A stretch of 64,000 nt of DNA from Fuchsiella alkaliacetigena (GTDB lineage: Bacteria; Bacillota; Halanaerobiia; Halobacteroidales; Acetohalobiaceae): contig NZ_JALKBZ010000010.1 of assembly GCF_023227765.1 (NCBI RefSeq), positions 1 to 64,000 on the forward strand. The letters are read 5' to 3'. Within the stretch, counting starts at the first letter, position 1. Each line of letters begins with the position of its first letter. The translations under genes and the position numbers were made by a program. Below the pieces are notes generated by a model. That model was given only the letters and a program-made list of their open reading frames with translations. It was not told the origin of the DNA and did not search any database. Positions 42,925-51,115 of this stretch are shown here, in pieces.

Positions 42925-43527
42925 ATGACAGTTGATTTAGATAAAGTAGGAGTTTTTATGGATAGAGACGGAACGGTAAGTAAAGAGATCGGTTATGTAA
43001 ACCATGCGGCTAGATACGAGCTGTTACCGAGAACTGCGGCTGCTATTAAACTACTAAATGAAAAAGGGATTAAGGCTCTTTTAGCTACTAATCAAGCCGG
43101 GGTAGCTAGAGGTTACTTTCCGGAGGAGAGAATAACAGAGGTTCACCAGAAGCTAGAGCGGCTTTTAGCTGAAGAAAATGCTTATTTAGATAAAATTTAT
43201 TACTGTAAACACCATCCCGACGTAGGCGAGGGAGAGTATCGTCAGGACTGTGAATGTCGTAAGCCTAAGCCGGGCCTGCTTAAGCAGGGAGCGGAGGATT
43301 TTGATCTGGATTTGGAGCAGTCTTATATGATCGGCGATAAGATCAGCGATGTGGAGGCTGCTAAAAGAGTAGGAGCTCAGGGAATTTTGGTTTTAACTGG
43401 CTATGGTCGGGGAGTATATGAGTATGAGCAGGATCAATGGACGGTGCAGCCGGACTATATAGCTGAGGATCTGTATGAGGCTGTGGAGTGGATTTTGGGA
43501 GAGCAGAGGATAAAGGATAGAGGATAG
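42925..43527 (+). CDS. gmhB: D-glycero-D-manno-heptose-1,7-bisphosphate 7-phosphatase
   Basis: GmhB is the third enzyme of ADP-heptose synthesis. The 200-residue HAD phosphatase has VFMDRDGTV, LLATNQAGVARG, the zinc-binding set (YYCKHHP, DCECRKPKPG) and GDKISDVEAA. The last residues (QRIKDRG) are encoded by a dispersed repeat. The start has an AGGAGG site. rfaE1 and rfaE2 lie 1.2 and 3.4 kb downstream; gmhA and the epimerase gene are not in the window. Confidence 0.93.
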   Translation: MTVDLDKVGVFMDRDGTVSKEIGYVNHAARYELLPRTAAAIKLLNEKGIKALLATNQAGVARGYFPEERITEVHQKLERLLAEENAYLDKIYYCKHHPDVGEGEYRQDCECRKPKPGLLKQGAEDFDLDLEQSYMIGDKISDVEAAKRVGAQGILVLTGYGRGVYEYEQDQWTVQPDYIAEDLYEAVEWILGEQRIKDRG

Positions 43528-43543
43528 AGGATAGATAAAAGAT
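43504..43543. repeat. AGGATAG tandem repeat at the gmhB 3' end
   Basis: AGAGGATAAAGGATAGAGGATAGAGGATAGATAAAA supplies the last codons and stop of gmhB. Closely similar tracts close rfaE1 (from 45752) and rfaE2 (from 47354) and occur at 20250. Confidence 0.8.
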
Positions 43544-43568
43544 AAAATCAATAAAAGAGGGAGCTAAT

Positions 43569-44360
43569 ATGACAAATAAAGATGCTTCGCAACGGGAGTT
43601 ACTTAGATTATTTCAGAAATCTGGAATTTTTCACTTCGATGTTACTGGAGTGGAAGGGAGTTCTCTCAAGGATATTAATCTAAGCAAAGTTGATGAGTAT
43701 TTTTCCAGATATGATGTTGACTTTATCAATGAAAGCGAAGAAGAAAAAATAAGATTGTTACGCAATATCGATATTTTAACCAAGGATAATGAAGCAACTG
43801 TCGGTGGTTTGCTTATTTTTGGTATAAATCCGCAAAGATATCTGTTAAATGCTTCAATTTCTTTTGCTCGTTTTAAAGGTAAGGAGATTGCTGCGGAGTT
43901 GATTGATAAGCAGGTAATTAAAGGAACTTTAGATATTCAGATTGATACTGCTTTTTCTTTGCTTAAAAATAATATAGTTAATTCCTCGGAGATAGTAGGG
44001 ACTAAGAGAGTAGCTAAAAATAAAACTTATCCGGATAAAGTATTCAGAGAGTTAATAGTAAATGCCTGTGTACACAGAGACTATTCGATTCATGGCTCCC
44101 GGATCAGGATCTTATTCTTTGATGATAGAATTGAGTTTATTAATCCGGGTCGCTTGCCTAATACTGTGACTATTGAAAAGCTAAAGGCTGGGGTTTCCTA
44201 TGCGGTAAATCCGGTAATTGTTAAGTTTATGGAAAATTTGAGGTATGTGGATAAGTTAGGTAGAGGCTTGCCAATGGTTTATCAGGAAGCAAAGAAGTTA
44301 GATAAAGAGGTTGTTTTTGAGGAGATTGGAGAAGAGTTTAAAGTGGCTTTATATTTATAA
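43569..44360 (+). CDS. ATP-binding (RecG-like/Schlafen-type) regulator lacking its AlbA_2 domain
   Basis: This 263-residue protein matches the C-terminal two thirds of AlbA_2-HATPase_c_4 proteins: RELLRLFQKSGIFHFD, GGLLIFGINPQRYL, and the ATPase-like FRELIVNACVHRDYS with INPGRLPNTVT. The usual N-terminal AlbA_2 (putative DNA-binding) domain is missing. The gene begins right after a dispersed repeat, so it may be a 5'-truncated relic, although it has its own ribosome site (AGAGGGAG). Function uncertain; probably accessory. Confidence 0.7.
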   Translation: MTNKDASQRELLRLFQKSGIFHFDVTGVEGSSLKDINLSKVDEYFSRYDVDFINESEEEKIRLLRNIDILTKDNEATVGGLLIFGINPQRYLLNASISFARFKGKEIAAELIDKQVIKGTLDIQIDTAFSLLKNNIVNSSEIVGTKRVAKNKTYPDKVFRELIVNACVHRDYSIHGSRIRILFFDDRIEFINPGRLPNTVTIEKLKAGVSYAVNPVIVKFMENLRYVDKLGRGLPMVYQEAKKLDKEVVFEEIGEEFKVALYL

Positions 44361-44458
44361 TAGTTTGAATGGATTAACCGAAAACTCTATAAGTCCTTAT
44401 ATAATTGATGAAGTGGAGAAAGATTTAAAACTAGTGCATTTTTGATAAGGAGGATAAT

Positions 44459-44716
44459 ATGCCAAAGAGCAATCAACCCTGTGAGAATAAAGATGAAAAA
44501 GAAACAGAAGCGAGTAAATTTAAGGGTTTGTTAAAAGACCTTGATGAAGATGCTGTAGAGTATCAGCGGAAAATTAGAGATGAGTATGAAAAAAGGTCTA
44601 GACTTTATGAGTTGGGTAAAGATCTGTTTGGGGTAGCTGGAACTGGGGATACAGAATCATCTACAACTTATAAAGAAAAAGTTGCTGAAGAGATAAATGC
44701 AAAGTTCAATGATTGA
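44459..44716 (+). CDS. Small charged protein of unknown function
   Basis: This 85-residue, highly charged, helix-rich protein has no signal or membrane segment. I do not recognise it. A strong ribosome site (AAGGAGG) precedes the ATG. It follows the AlbA_2-related gene after about 100 bases, and the two might be one accessory unit. Confidence 0.55.
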   Translation: MPKSNQPCENKDEKETEASKFKGLLKDLDEDAVEYQRKIRDEYEKRSRLYELGKDLFGVAGTGDTESSTTYKEKVAEEINAKFND

Positions 44717-44776
44717 TGCGGAAGGATTTTTACACAGAGATGGAAATAAGATTGCAGAAGGGAGTTAGTCTTAATA

Positions 44777-45772
44777 ATGACGGACTTGATATCATATTTA
44801 TCTAAATTCGATCAACAGAAAATCTTGATCGTCGGTGATATAATAGCCGATGAGTTTATTATTGGGGAGCCGGAGCGTTTATCTCGGGAGGCCCCGGTGT
44901 TGATTTTGCGCCATAATGAGTCTTCGATACTGCCTGGTGGTGGTACCAATGCAGCCAATAATGTAGCTGATCTAGGTGGAGAGGTCTATTTAGCGGGAGT
45001 GATTGGTGCTGATCGGATGGGAGAGCGGCTTAAGAAGTATCTAGCTGAAAAGCAGATTAAGACAGATGGTTTGATAGTAGACGATAGTAGGCCTACTTCG
45101 GTTAAGACCAGAATCTTGGCTGGCGGAGGACAGACGGTCAAGCAGCAGGTAGTCAGGATTGATAAGTTAGAAAATAGCCATGTTGACCCGGAGATAGAGG
45201 AAAAGCTCTTGGCTTATGTAGAGGAAGTAATAGCGGAAGTAGAGGCGGTGATTCTTTCCGATTACGGGAATGGAGTCTTTACTCCTCGGATTAAGGAACG
45301 GGTGATTGAGTTAGCTAGAGATGAAGAGAAGCTGGTGACAGTGGACTCTAGATACGAGTTATTGAGCTTCGAAGGGATAAGTATTGCTACCCCTAATAAA
45401 GAGGAGACAGAGCAAGTATTAGGCTTTAAATTGGATTCTAGAGAGCAGATAGATAGAGCAGGACAGGCTTTGTTAGAGAAGTTGGCAGCAGAGGCGATGT
45501 TGATTACTCTCGGTGGAGAAGGAATGGCTTTGTTTACGGAGCCCGGAGAGAGCGGTACTTATATTCCGGCGGCTAACTTTACTGAGGTGTTCGACGTGAC
45601 GGGGGCTGGAGATACGGTGATTGGAGCTTTGACTTTGGCTTTGGCTAGCGGAGCTGCTTTTGAGGAAGCGATGCGGATTGCTAATCATGCGGCGGGAATT
45701 GTGGTGCGTAAGGCGGGAGTGGCTACTACTGATCGGGAAGAAGTTAGAAAAATGATAGAGGATAGAGGATAA
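44777..45772 (+). CDS. rfaE1: D-glycero-beta-D-manno-heptose-7-phosphate kinase
   Basis: RfaE1 (HldE N-terminal activity, also HldA) phosphorylates heptose-7-phosphate. The 331-residue ribokinase-fold protein has LIVGDIIADEFIIGEPERLSREAP, a GGGTNAANN block, ILSDYGNGVF and the catalytic FDVTGAGDTVIG. It is separate from the adenylyltransferase (rfaE2), unlike the fused E. coli HldE. Its last residues (IEDRG) come from the AGGATAG repeat. A MNT/HEPN pair lies between it and rfaE2. Confidence 0.94.
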   Translation: MTDLISYLSKFDQQKILIVGDIIADEFIIGEPERLSREAPVLILRHNESSILPGGGTNAANNVADLGGEVYLAGVIGADRMGERLKKYLAEKQIKTDGLIVDDSRPTSVKTRILAGGGQTVKQQVVRIDKLENSHVDPEIEEKLLAYVEEVIAEVEAVILSDYGNGVFTPRIKERVIELARDEEKLVTVDSRYELLSFEGISIATPNKEETEQVLGFKLDSREQIDRAGQALLEKLAAEAMLITLGGEGMALFTEPGESGTYIPAANFTEVFDVTGAGDTVIGALTLALASGAAFEEAMRIANHAAGIVVRKAGVATTDREEVRKMIEDRG

Positions 45773-46030
45773 AGGATAGATAAAGTTCAAAGTCAAAACC
45801 AATTTGACACTGACTAAAATCTGACTAAGTTCTGATTAGACCTTAAAAGATAAGTTCAAGAACTTTGGAACCACGCGCCCTGAAACGACGCTAGAACTTT
45901 AGCTAGCCATTACTCTGGGGATGATAATCCTTGAGGAAGTAGTCTTGGGCTGAATCAACACGAATAGAGACATTTAAAATCTTTAAATAATTAAATTCTG
46001 TATTGTCAACTATTACTTAAAAATAAGCTT
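45752..46030. repeat. Dispersed intergenic repeat, copy 2
   Basis: It begins inside the 3' end of rfaE1 and fills the gap to the MNT gene. It shares a 28-base block (45773-45800) and a 24-base block (45932-45955) with copy 1, and an inverted 23-base block (46008-46030). The segments GACTAAAATCTGACTAAGTTCTGA and GCTAGCCATTACTCTGGG recur inverted in copy 3 near 50.9-51.0 kb. No gene is seen. Confidence 0.8.
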
Positions 46031-46055
46031 TATATTGTGAGGGAAGTGAATTGTT

Positions 46056-46409
46056 ATGAGTGGAGATGAGGAGTATCCGCTTTTATTTGCTGATGAAGAG
46101 GAGGAGCAGAGGAAGCTGGAGCAGCGTTATCAAAGAGCCTTAACAGCAGCTAGAAAAGCAGCTGAGTTGTTGAAGGAGGAGTATGGAGCTGAGCAGGTCT
46201 GGATTTTTGGTTCTTTGGCTGAGCAGGAGAGATTTAATAAGTGGTCGGATATTGATTTAGCGGCTCGGGGGATTGCTCCGGAGAAGTTTTATGCAGCGGT
46301 GGGAGCGGTGACGGGGTTAGTTGAGGAGTTTAAGGTGGATTTGATAGATATTGATGACTGCAAGGAGTCTTTAGCTGAGACGGTAGAGAATGAGGGGGTG
46401 GAAGTATGA
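46056..46409 (+). CDS. MNT-domain nucleotidyltransferase antitoxin
   Basis: This 117-residue protein has an acidic helical N-terminus and the nucleotidyltransferase motif FGSLAEQERFNKWSDIDLA (GS...DxD), followed by VDLIDID. It overlaps the HEPN gene by four bases (ATGA). It is the antitoxin-type partner of a second HEPN/MNT module, of a different subfamily from the pair at 27 kb. Confidence 0.85.
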   Translation: MSGDEEYPLLFADEEEEQRKLEQRYQRALTAARKAAELLKEEYGAEQVWIFGSLAEQERFNKWSDIDLAARGIAPEKFYAAVGAVTGLVEEFKVDLIDIDDCKESLAETVENEGVEV

Positions 46410-46882
46410 ATAAACGCTATCTTACGTTGATAAGCCGGATTGAGGATGAGCTTAGTGATTTAGAAGAAGTTGTTGAGAGAGTTGAGAAGGCTTGGCAGCG
46501 GGTGGAAAAGAGTAATGATGATTTATACCTAGATAGTGTGGCTTTGAATCTACACGGATTTTATGCTGGGCTGGAAAGGGTTTTTGAGCTGATAGCTACG
46601 GAGATAGATGAGAGCAAGCCGGAAGGAGCTTCTTGGCATCGGGATTTGCTAAGACAAATGGGAGTAGAAATTAAGCAGGTTAGGAGAGCGATATTATCTA
46701 AGGAAACTATTAATGAATTGGATGAGTATAGAGGGTTTCGTCATATAGTGAGGAATGTTTATACCTTTAATTTATCTAAAAAGAGATTGGAGCCTTTAGT
46801 TGTTGAGTTGTCTGCGGTATTTGAGCAGGTAGAAGATGAGCTAGAGGAGTTTATTAAATTTATGGAAGCGGAAGGGAGTTAG
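46406..46882 (+). CDS. HEPN-domain protein (HepT-like partner)
   Basis: This 158-residue helical protein has the HEPN region FRHIVRNVYTFNL (about residues 111-123). Aligned to RX4HXY the histidine place holds asparagine, so either the subfamily uses a shifted motif or activity is reduced. It overlaps the MNT gene. The pair interrupts rfaE1-rfaE2, and the stop is 10 bases before rfaE2. Confidence 0.8.
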   Translation: MNKRYLTLISRIEDELSDLEEVVERVEKAWQRVEKSNDDLYLDSVALNLHGFYAGLERVFELIATEIDESKPEGASWHRDLLRQMGVEIKQVRRAILSKETINELDEYRGFRHIVRNVYTFNLSKKRLEPLVVELSAVFEQVEDELEEFIKFMEAEGS

Positions 46883-46891
46883 AGATGGAGT

Positions 46892-47374
46892 ATGTTAGAT
46901 AAACTAGTGAAATTAGCAGAATTGAAGGAAGTTTTGCAGGAACGGAGGCGGGCTAAGCAGAAGATTGTGTTTACAAATGGTTGTTTTGATATTTTGCACG
47001 TGGGTCACGTTAGGTACTTACAGGCGGCTCAGGCTAAGGGTGATCTATTAGTGGTGGGGATTAATAGCGATACTTCGGTGAAGCAGCTTAAGGGTGAGCA
47101 GCGACCGGTGGTGCCGGAGGAAGAGAGAGCGGAGATGTTGGCTGCCTTGGAGATGGTAGATTATGTGGTGATCTTTGAGGAGTTGACGGCTAAGCGAGTG
47201 ATTGGGGAGTTGAAGCCGGATATTTATGTTAAGGGTGGTGATTATAGCGTAGAGGAGCTGCCAGAGGCTGAGGTGGTGGCTAGTTACGGTGGCAAGATAG
47301 AGCTGGTTAAGGAGGTTAAGGGGGCCTCTACTACTAATATCGTGGAGGAAATACAGAGGATAAATGATAGATGA
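46892..47374 (+). CDS. rfaE2: D-glycero-beta-D-manno-heptose 1-phosphate adenylyltransferase
   Basis: RfaE2 (HldE C-terminal activity, also HldC) makes ADP-heptose from heptose-1-phosphate and ATP. The 160-residue protein has FTNGCFDILHVGHVRYL with the HxGH nucleotidyltransferase motif, VVGINSDTSVKQLKG, YVKGGDYSVEELPE and KGASTTNIVEEI. The last residues (QRINDR) lie in the AGGATAG repeat. With gmhB and rfaE1 it covers three of the pathway steps. Confidence 0.95.
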   Translation: MLDKLVKLAELKEVLQERRRAKQKIVFTNGCFDILHVGHVRYLQAAQAKGDLLVVGINSDTSVKQLKGEQRPVVPEEERAEMLAALEMVDYVVIFEELTAKRVIGELKPDIYVKGGDYSVEELPEAEVVASYGGKIELVKEVKGASTTNIVEEIQRINDR

Positions 47375-47390
47375 TAGAGGATAGATAAAA
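47354..47390. repeat. AGGATAG tandem repeat at the rfaE2 3' end
   Basis: AGAGGATAAATGATAGATGATAGAGGATAGATAAAA closes the rfaE2 frame and is almost the same as the tract closing gmhB. Confidence 0.8.
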
Positions 47391-47543
47391 AATTAAGAGC
47401 AAGAGATATTAAAGTTTAATTTTTGTTTTAGGGAGGATTTTTGCAAGAAGTCTCTAATTAGTATTAATGGTAGTAATATCAAAATATTAGTGGAATTATA
47501 TATTAATTTGCTGATTATATCAGATTTTGATTGGAGGATGGAG

Positions 47544-48419
47544 ATGGAGAAACAAAGAGAGTTGAATGAGGAGTTTGTGGAGATTGATTTAAGAGAGTAT
47601 ATTATGGTTTTGTGGAAAAGAAAAGGGATTATTATTGGGATATTGGCAGCGGCTATTTTGTTTAGTGCTATTGTAAGCTTTGCTGTCTTAGAGCCTATAT
47701 ATGAATCGGAAGCAACGATTAGATTAGGAACTGATAGCGGTAGTTTTTCTAGTCGGGAGGCTGCTAGTGAAAGATTAAGGAGTTTAAGTTATTTTAGAAG
47801 ATTAAATGAAGATTTAGAACTAGGTTTAAGTGATAGTCAAGTGGATAGCTTAAGAGGTGGGTTGGAGATAGAACAGGGTGAGGAAGAGAATATATTACAT
47901 ATTAGTTATCAAGGTGAAGAGCCTGAAAAGACTCAATTAATTATAGATAACTTAGTTGCTATTCTAATTGAAGATAGCAATCAGCGTTTTGGGGAAGTTA
48001 GAAGTCGTCGAGAAGAACAGATAGCTAATATTGAGCAGGAGATGGATAATTTAGAACTTAGATTAGAAAACAGAGAAGAACAAGTAGAAGAGTTATTAAC
48101 TGAAGGTGATTTAACTACTACTGATAAGATGGTTTTAAGTAATTACTTTACGGATAAGATGCAGGACTTAGAAGATCTTAAGTTTGACTTACAAGATAGA
48201 AAGCATGAACGTGAAGATAAGCTGTTAGAAATGGAGGAGTTGGAAGTGCTTAATGAAGCACTTATTCCAACAAGTCCGGTGGCTCCTAATAAGAAGTTGA
48301 ATTTAGCTATTGCAGGAGTGTTAGGGATTATGCTAGGAGTTTTTATAGTGTTTTTAGCTGAGTTTTTGGAGGGAATGGATTTTACTGAAGTGAAGAAGGA
48401 TGAAGCTAAGAGAGAATAG
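47544..48419 (+). CDS. Wzz-type polysaccharide chain-length regulator
   Basis: A roughly 291-residue inner-membrane protein with two membrane helices (about 30-50 and 255-275) around a periplasmic coiled-coil domain. The Wzz features are EIDLREYIMVLWKRKG at the N-terminus and the TSPVAPNKKLNLAIAG motif before the second helix. Wzz-like proteins set polymer length in Wzy systems or assist capsule export. No kinase domain is attached. ATG 47544 follows GGAGG by 6 bases; a longer frame from 47490 lacks a site. Confidence 0.88.
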   Translation: MEKQRELNEEFVEIDLREYIMVLWKRKGIIIGILAAAILFSAIVSFAVLEPIYESEATIRLGTDSGSFSSREAASERLRSLSYFRRLNEDLELGLSDSQVDSLRGGLEIEQGEEENILHISYQGEEPEKTQLIIDNLVAILIEDSNQRFGEVRSRREEQIANIEQEMDNLELRLENREEQVEELLTEGDLTTTDKMVLSNYFTDKMQDLEDLKFDLQDRKHEREDKLLEMEELEVLNEALIPTSPVAPNKKLNLAIAGVLGIMLGVFIVFLAEFLEGMDFTEVKKDEAKRE

Positions 48420-48739
48420 ATTTATAATTTAATGGTTTAATTTCCCAGAGTTTTAAGCAGGAATTTAAGGCTAGGCTGGCTAAGTTAATTATAGAGTTGA
48501 GGTAAATTTAGCAGATAAATGCTATAAAATGCTATTTGTTGCAGGGATTCTTTGATATTTAGCGAATTAATATTGAATGAAAGAAGTTAGGATTTTGTTT
48601 TTAGTGATGGGGATTACATAATTAACGGGTAAATTGGATTATAATGCATTTAGTTGTTGGTTTTAAAACAGTTTAGACTAAGAGTCTGATAAAAAAGATT
48701 AGAATCGGCTAAATTTATGAAAATCTGGGGGCATATAAA
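48420..48739. other. Gene-free gap with no clear feature
   Basis: About 320 AT-rich bases. A GACTAAGAGTCTGA-like fragment of the dispersed repeat family lies near 48677. A GCAGGAATTT motif at about 48458 also occurs near 19577. No coding frame, terminator or promoter could be supported. Confidence 0.5.
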
Positions 48740-49669
48740 ATGTGTAAGTATAATCCCAAAATTGATCTAGTTTTCAGGAAATTATTTGGTAGTGAGGAGA
48801 ATAAGGATTTACTACTATCATTTATTAATGCTGTATTGGATAGGGAGCCTCGGATTGAAGATTTGGAGCTTAGAAACCCCTATAATTTAGCCGATTATCT
48901 GGAAGGTAAGATGAGTATTCTCGATATTAAGGCTGTGGATGAAGAGGGAGTCTGGTACGATATAGAGATACAGATTGCTGAACAGGGTGCCTATGGAAAG
49001 AGGGCTTTATACTACTGGAGTAAAGTCTATAGTAATCAGATTCAAAAGGCTGAAGATTATAGAGATTTAAGGAAGACTATCGGTATACATCTGCTGGATT
49101 TTGATTATTTTGTTGATCAGAGGTATTTAAGGCAGGTTGTTTTAAAGGATAATGAGACGAATCAGCTTTATGGGGAGCTTGATTATCAAGAGTTGTTTTT
49201 TATAGAACTGAGTAAGTTTGATAAGGATTTAAAGGAAGCTCGAACTATATTGGATAGATGGATTACTTTTTTGGATAAAGCTTATGAGTACGATGAAGAT
49301 ACTATTCCCGAGGAGTTTAAAGAGGAAGAAGAGATTGTCGAGGCTGTTAAGCGGCTAGAAAGAATGTATTTTAATGAGCAGGAAAAGAAGATCTATGAAG
49401 CTAAGAGGAAGTGGATTATGGATAAGAGGGAAGAGCTGAGAACAGCAAAGGAAAAAGCTAAAAAAGAGGGTATAAAAGAAGGGAGAGAAGAAGGCAGAAA
49501 AAAAGGTAGAGCGGAAGGTAGAAAAGAAGGAATAGAAAAAGGTATGGAGCAGGGAGAAAGAAGAAAAGCAGTTAAGATAGCCAGAGAGATGTTAAAGGAT
49601 GGAGAAAGTATAGAAAAGATAGCTAAGTATACTAACTTGTCCCGAGAAGAAGTAGAGGAGTTAAGGTGA
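48740..49669 (+). CDS. Rpn/PD-(D/E)XK family nuclease (recombination-promoting, transposase-like)
   Basis: This 309-residue protein starts with DLVFRKLFGSEENKDLLLSF and has the nuclease core SILDIKAVDEEGVWYDIEIQ (D...ExQ). Its long C-terminal tail is rich in KEG/EGR repeats, followed by a helix-turn-helix-like end (ESIEKIAKYTNLSREEVEEL). Rpn proteins are often multi-copy DNA nucleases linked to recombination or phage defence. It is intact and has a GGGGG ribosome site. It stands alone in the accessory segment of the heptose region. Confidence 0.88.
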   Translation: MCKYNPKIDLVFRKLFGSEENKDLLLSFINAVLDREPRIEDLELRNPYNLADYLEGKMSILDIKAVDEEGVWYDIEIQIAEQGAYGKRALYYWSKVYSNQIQKAEDYRDLRKTIGIHLLDFDYFVDQRYLRQVVLKDNETNQLYGELDYQELFFIELSKFDKDLKEARTILDRWITFLDKAYEYDEDTIPEEFKEEEEIVEAVKRLERMYFNEQEKKIYEAKRKWIMDKREELRTAKEKAKKEGIKEGREEGRKKGRAEGRKEGIEKGMEQGERRKAVKIAREMLKDGESIEKIAKYTNLSREEVEELR

Positions 49670-49708
49670 GTTTTGAAATTATTGAGTAAAGAAGTTTATA
49701 AGAATTTA

Positions 49709-49745
49709 GACGCAGACTAAAATCTGATTAAAATCGGACTAAAGC
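49709..49745. repeat. GCAGACTAAAATCTGA repeat fragment
   Basis: AGACGCAGACTAAAATCTGA followed by TTAAAATCGGACTAAAG resembles the tracts at 45808 and 50823. It is a short copy of the dispersed family. Confidence 0.6.
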
Positions 49746-49849
49746 ATAGAGTCTTAAAAATAAATATTTTAAGATTTTGTGGTTTAGTTTAGGATGTTCA
49801 AAGTAGTTTGATTGTTAGGTTAAGCGATGATATCATGGAGGTGAGAGTT

Positions 49850-50185
49850 TTGCAGAAGATTGAAATTGAAGTTTCTGATTATATTGCAGAACTATCTGAA
49901 GGAGAAAAAGATAAACTTGTAAATACATTTTTGTCTATCTCAATTAAGGAAAGAATGAATAAATTAACTGATGAGTATAACAATGCAAATAACAAAATAA
50001 AAGAGTATGAGAAGAAGTATGGGAAGACATTGAAAGAGGTTGAAGAAGTAGGGATTGATAATGAAAGTGATATAGATGAGCATGAGGAGTATATGGATTG
50101 GGTTTTCTGGCAAAGAGTATATGAAAATTCTAAAGAAGAAATAGAGAAATATCAACATTTTTTGAGTGAAGAAACAGACGGATAA
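49850..50185 (+). CDS. Coiled-coil protein of unknown function
   Basis: A roughly 111-residue, acidic, helical protein (IEVSDYIAELSEGEKDKLVN, then a charged coiled coil). TTG 49850 is chosen because GGAGGTGAG lies just upstream; the frame extends further without a site. It sits 32 bases before a VapB-like antitoxin. It may be an antitoxin or regulator of an accessory unit; I do not recognise a family. Confidence 0.55.
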   Translation: MQKIEIEVSDYIAELSEGEKDKLVNTFLSISIKERMNKLTDEYNNANNKIKEYEKKYGKTLKEVEEVGIDNESDIDEHEEYMDWVFWQRVYENSKEEIEKYQHFLSEETDG

Positions 50186-50217
50186 AAATGAGAATTAGAG
50201 ATTTGGAGGTGCTTAAA

Positions 50218-50451
50218 ATGAATTTTATTAGAAAAATTATTGATAGCGATTCATTAGACTCTATAGTTGATTTGCCTCCTGAGTTAAAGAATAGAAGGGT
50301 AGAAGTTATTGTGTTACCAGTTGAAGAAGATAATAGCCAGGCGAATAAGAGTTTAAGAGGAATTTTAAATAAATATGCTGATTCAGAATTAAGGAAGAAA
50401 GAAAAAGGGGCTTGGCAGATGAGAGTAGCTGAAAATTATGAAGATCATTGA
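50218..50451 (+). CDS. vapB: VapB-like antitoxin
   Basis: A roughly 77-residue protein whose N-terminus NFIRKIIDSDSLDSIVDLP then RRVEVIVLPVEED matches small AbrB-like/DUF2281-type antitoxins. The C-terminal tail would wrap the toxin. ATG 50218 follows GGAGGTG by 8 bases. It overlaps the PIN toxin gene by 14 bases, the usual VapBC order. Confidence 0.82.
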   Translation: MNFIRKIIDSDSLDSIVDLPPELKNRRVEVIVLPVEEDNSQANKSLRGILNKYADSELRKKEKGAWQMRVAENYEDH

Positions 50452-50833
50452 TGCTAATGTAATTTTGAGATATTTGCTGGATGATGTAGAAGAGTTAGCA
50501 GATAAAGCAAGTGAAATTATTGAAAAAGATAGAGTCTATATATTGAATGAAGTATTAGCAGAAGTGATATATGTTTTAGAAGGTGTATATGAATTAGATA
50601 GAAAAGAGATTAAAGATGTTTTGTTTGAGTTTTTAGGACTAGAAACAGTGGTTATAGAGGATAAAAAATTATTATTTGAGTCATTGGAAAAGTATCTAGA
50701 AATTAAGTTAGATTTTGTTGACTGTTTACTATATGCTTATGTAAAGGTTAATAATAGAAAAGTGTATACTTTTGATAAAAAGCTTAATCAAGAGATTAAT
50801 AAGCTGAATAAAAATCTATTAGACGCAGACTAA
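50438..50833 (+). CDS. vapC: PIN-domain ribonuclease toxin, VapC-like
   Basis: A 131-residue PIN-domain protein with the first acidic residue in IIDANVILRYLLDD, Glu in LNEVLAEVIYVL, the third acid in LDFVDCLLYAY and the fourth in VYTFDKKL. These form the four-acid RNase site. It overlaps its antitoxin gene. Its last codons (LLDAD) run into the GACGCAGACTAA repeat, so the stop lies in repeat sequence. Confidence 0.87.
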   Translation: MKIIDANVILRYLLDDVEELADKASEIIEKDRVYILNEVLAEVIYVLEGVYELDRKEIKDVLFEFLGLETVVIEDKKLLFESLEKYLEIKLDFVDCLLYAYVKVNNRKVYTFDKKLNQEINKLNKNLLDAD

Positions 50834-51065
50834 GATCTGACTAAAATCTGACTGGAGCGTACAGGATTAAGGACGTACAAGATTAAAAAATGATAAAGTT
50901 AAGGCTTAGTTAGGATTGAGCTAGAGGTTTAAGAGTTTAATACATTTTGAAATCTAATGTTTTAAGTTTTTAATGTTTAATGTTTTAGTCAGAACTTAGT
51001 CATGTTTTAGTCGGCACCCCAAGGGCATTTCCCAGAGTAATGACTAGCCAAAATAATGGCGTCGC
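50822..51065. repeat. Dispersed intergenic repeat, copy 3
   Basis: GACGCAGACTAAGATCTGAC at the left and GTCAGAACTTAGTC...GTTTTAGTCGGC at the right (about 50985-51015) are inverted relative to each other. The right part CCCAGAGTAATGACTAGCC is the complement of a block in copy 2 (GCTAGCCATTACTCTGGG). A similar TTTCCAAAGTAATGGTTAGC lies in the palindrome region near 12963. No gene is seen. Confidence 0.72.
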
Positions 51066-51115
51066 TTCGGGGCATGTCAAATAGGTTTTGAACTTTATGG
51101 AGGTTGAGTCACTAG

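Noticed and set aside
43504-43543. CRISPR-like array from AGGATAG tandem units
   Set aside because: The units are 7-10 bases with no spacers; they are simple tandem repeats in a dispersed element.
44459-44716. Antitoxin partner of a toxin-antitoxin pair
   Set aside because: No toxin-like gene overlaps it, and no antitoxin motif is recognisable.
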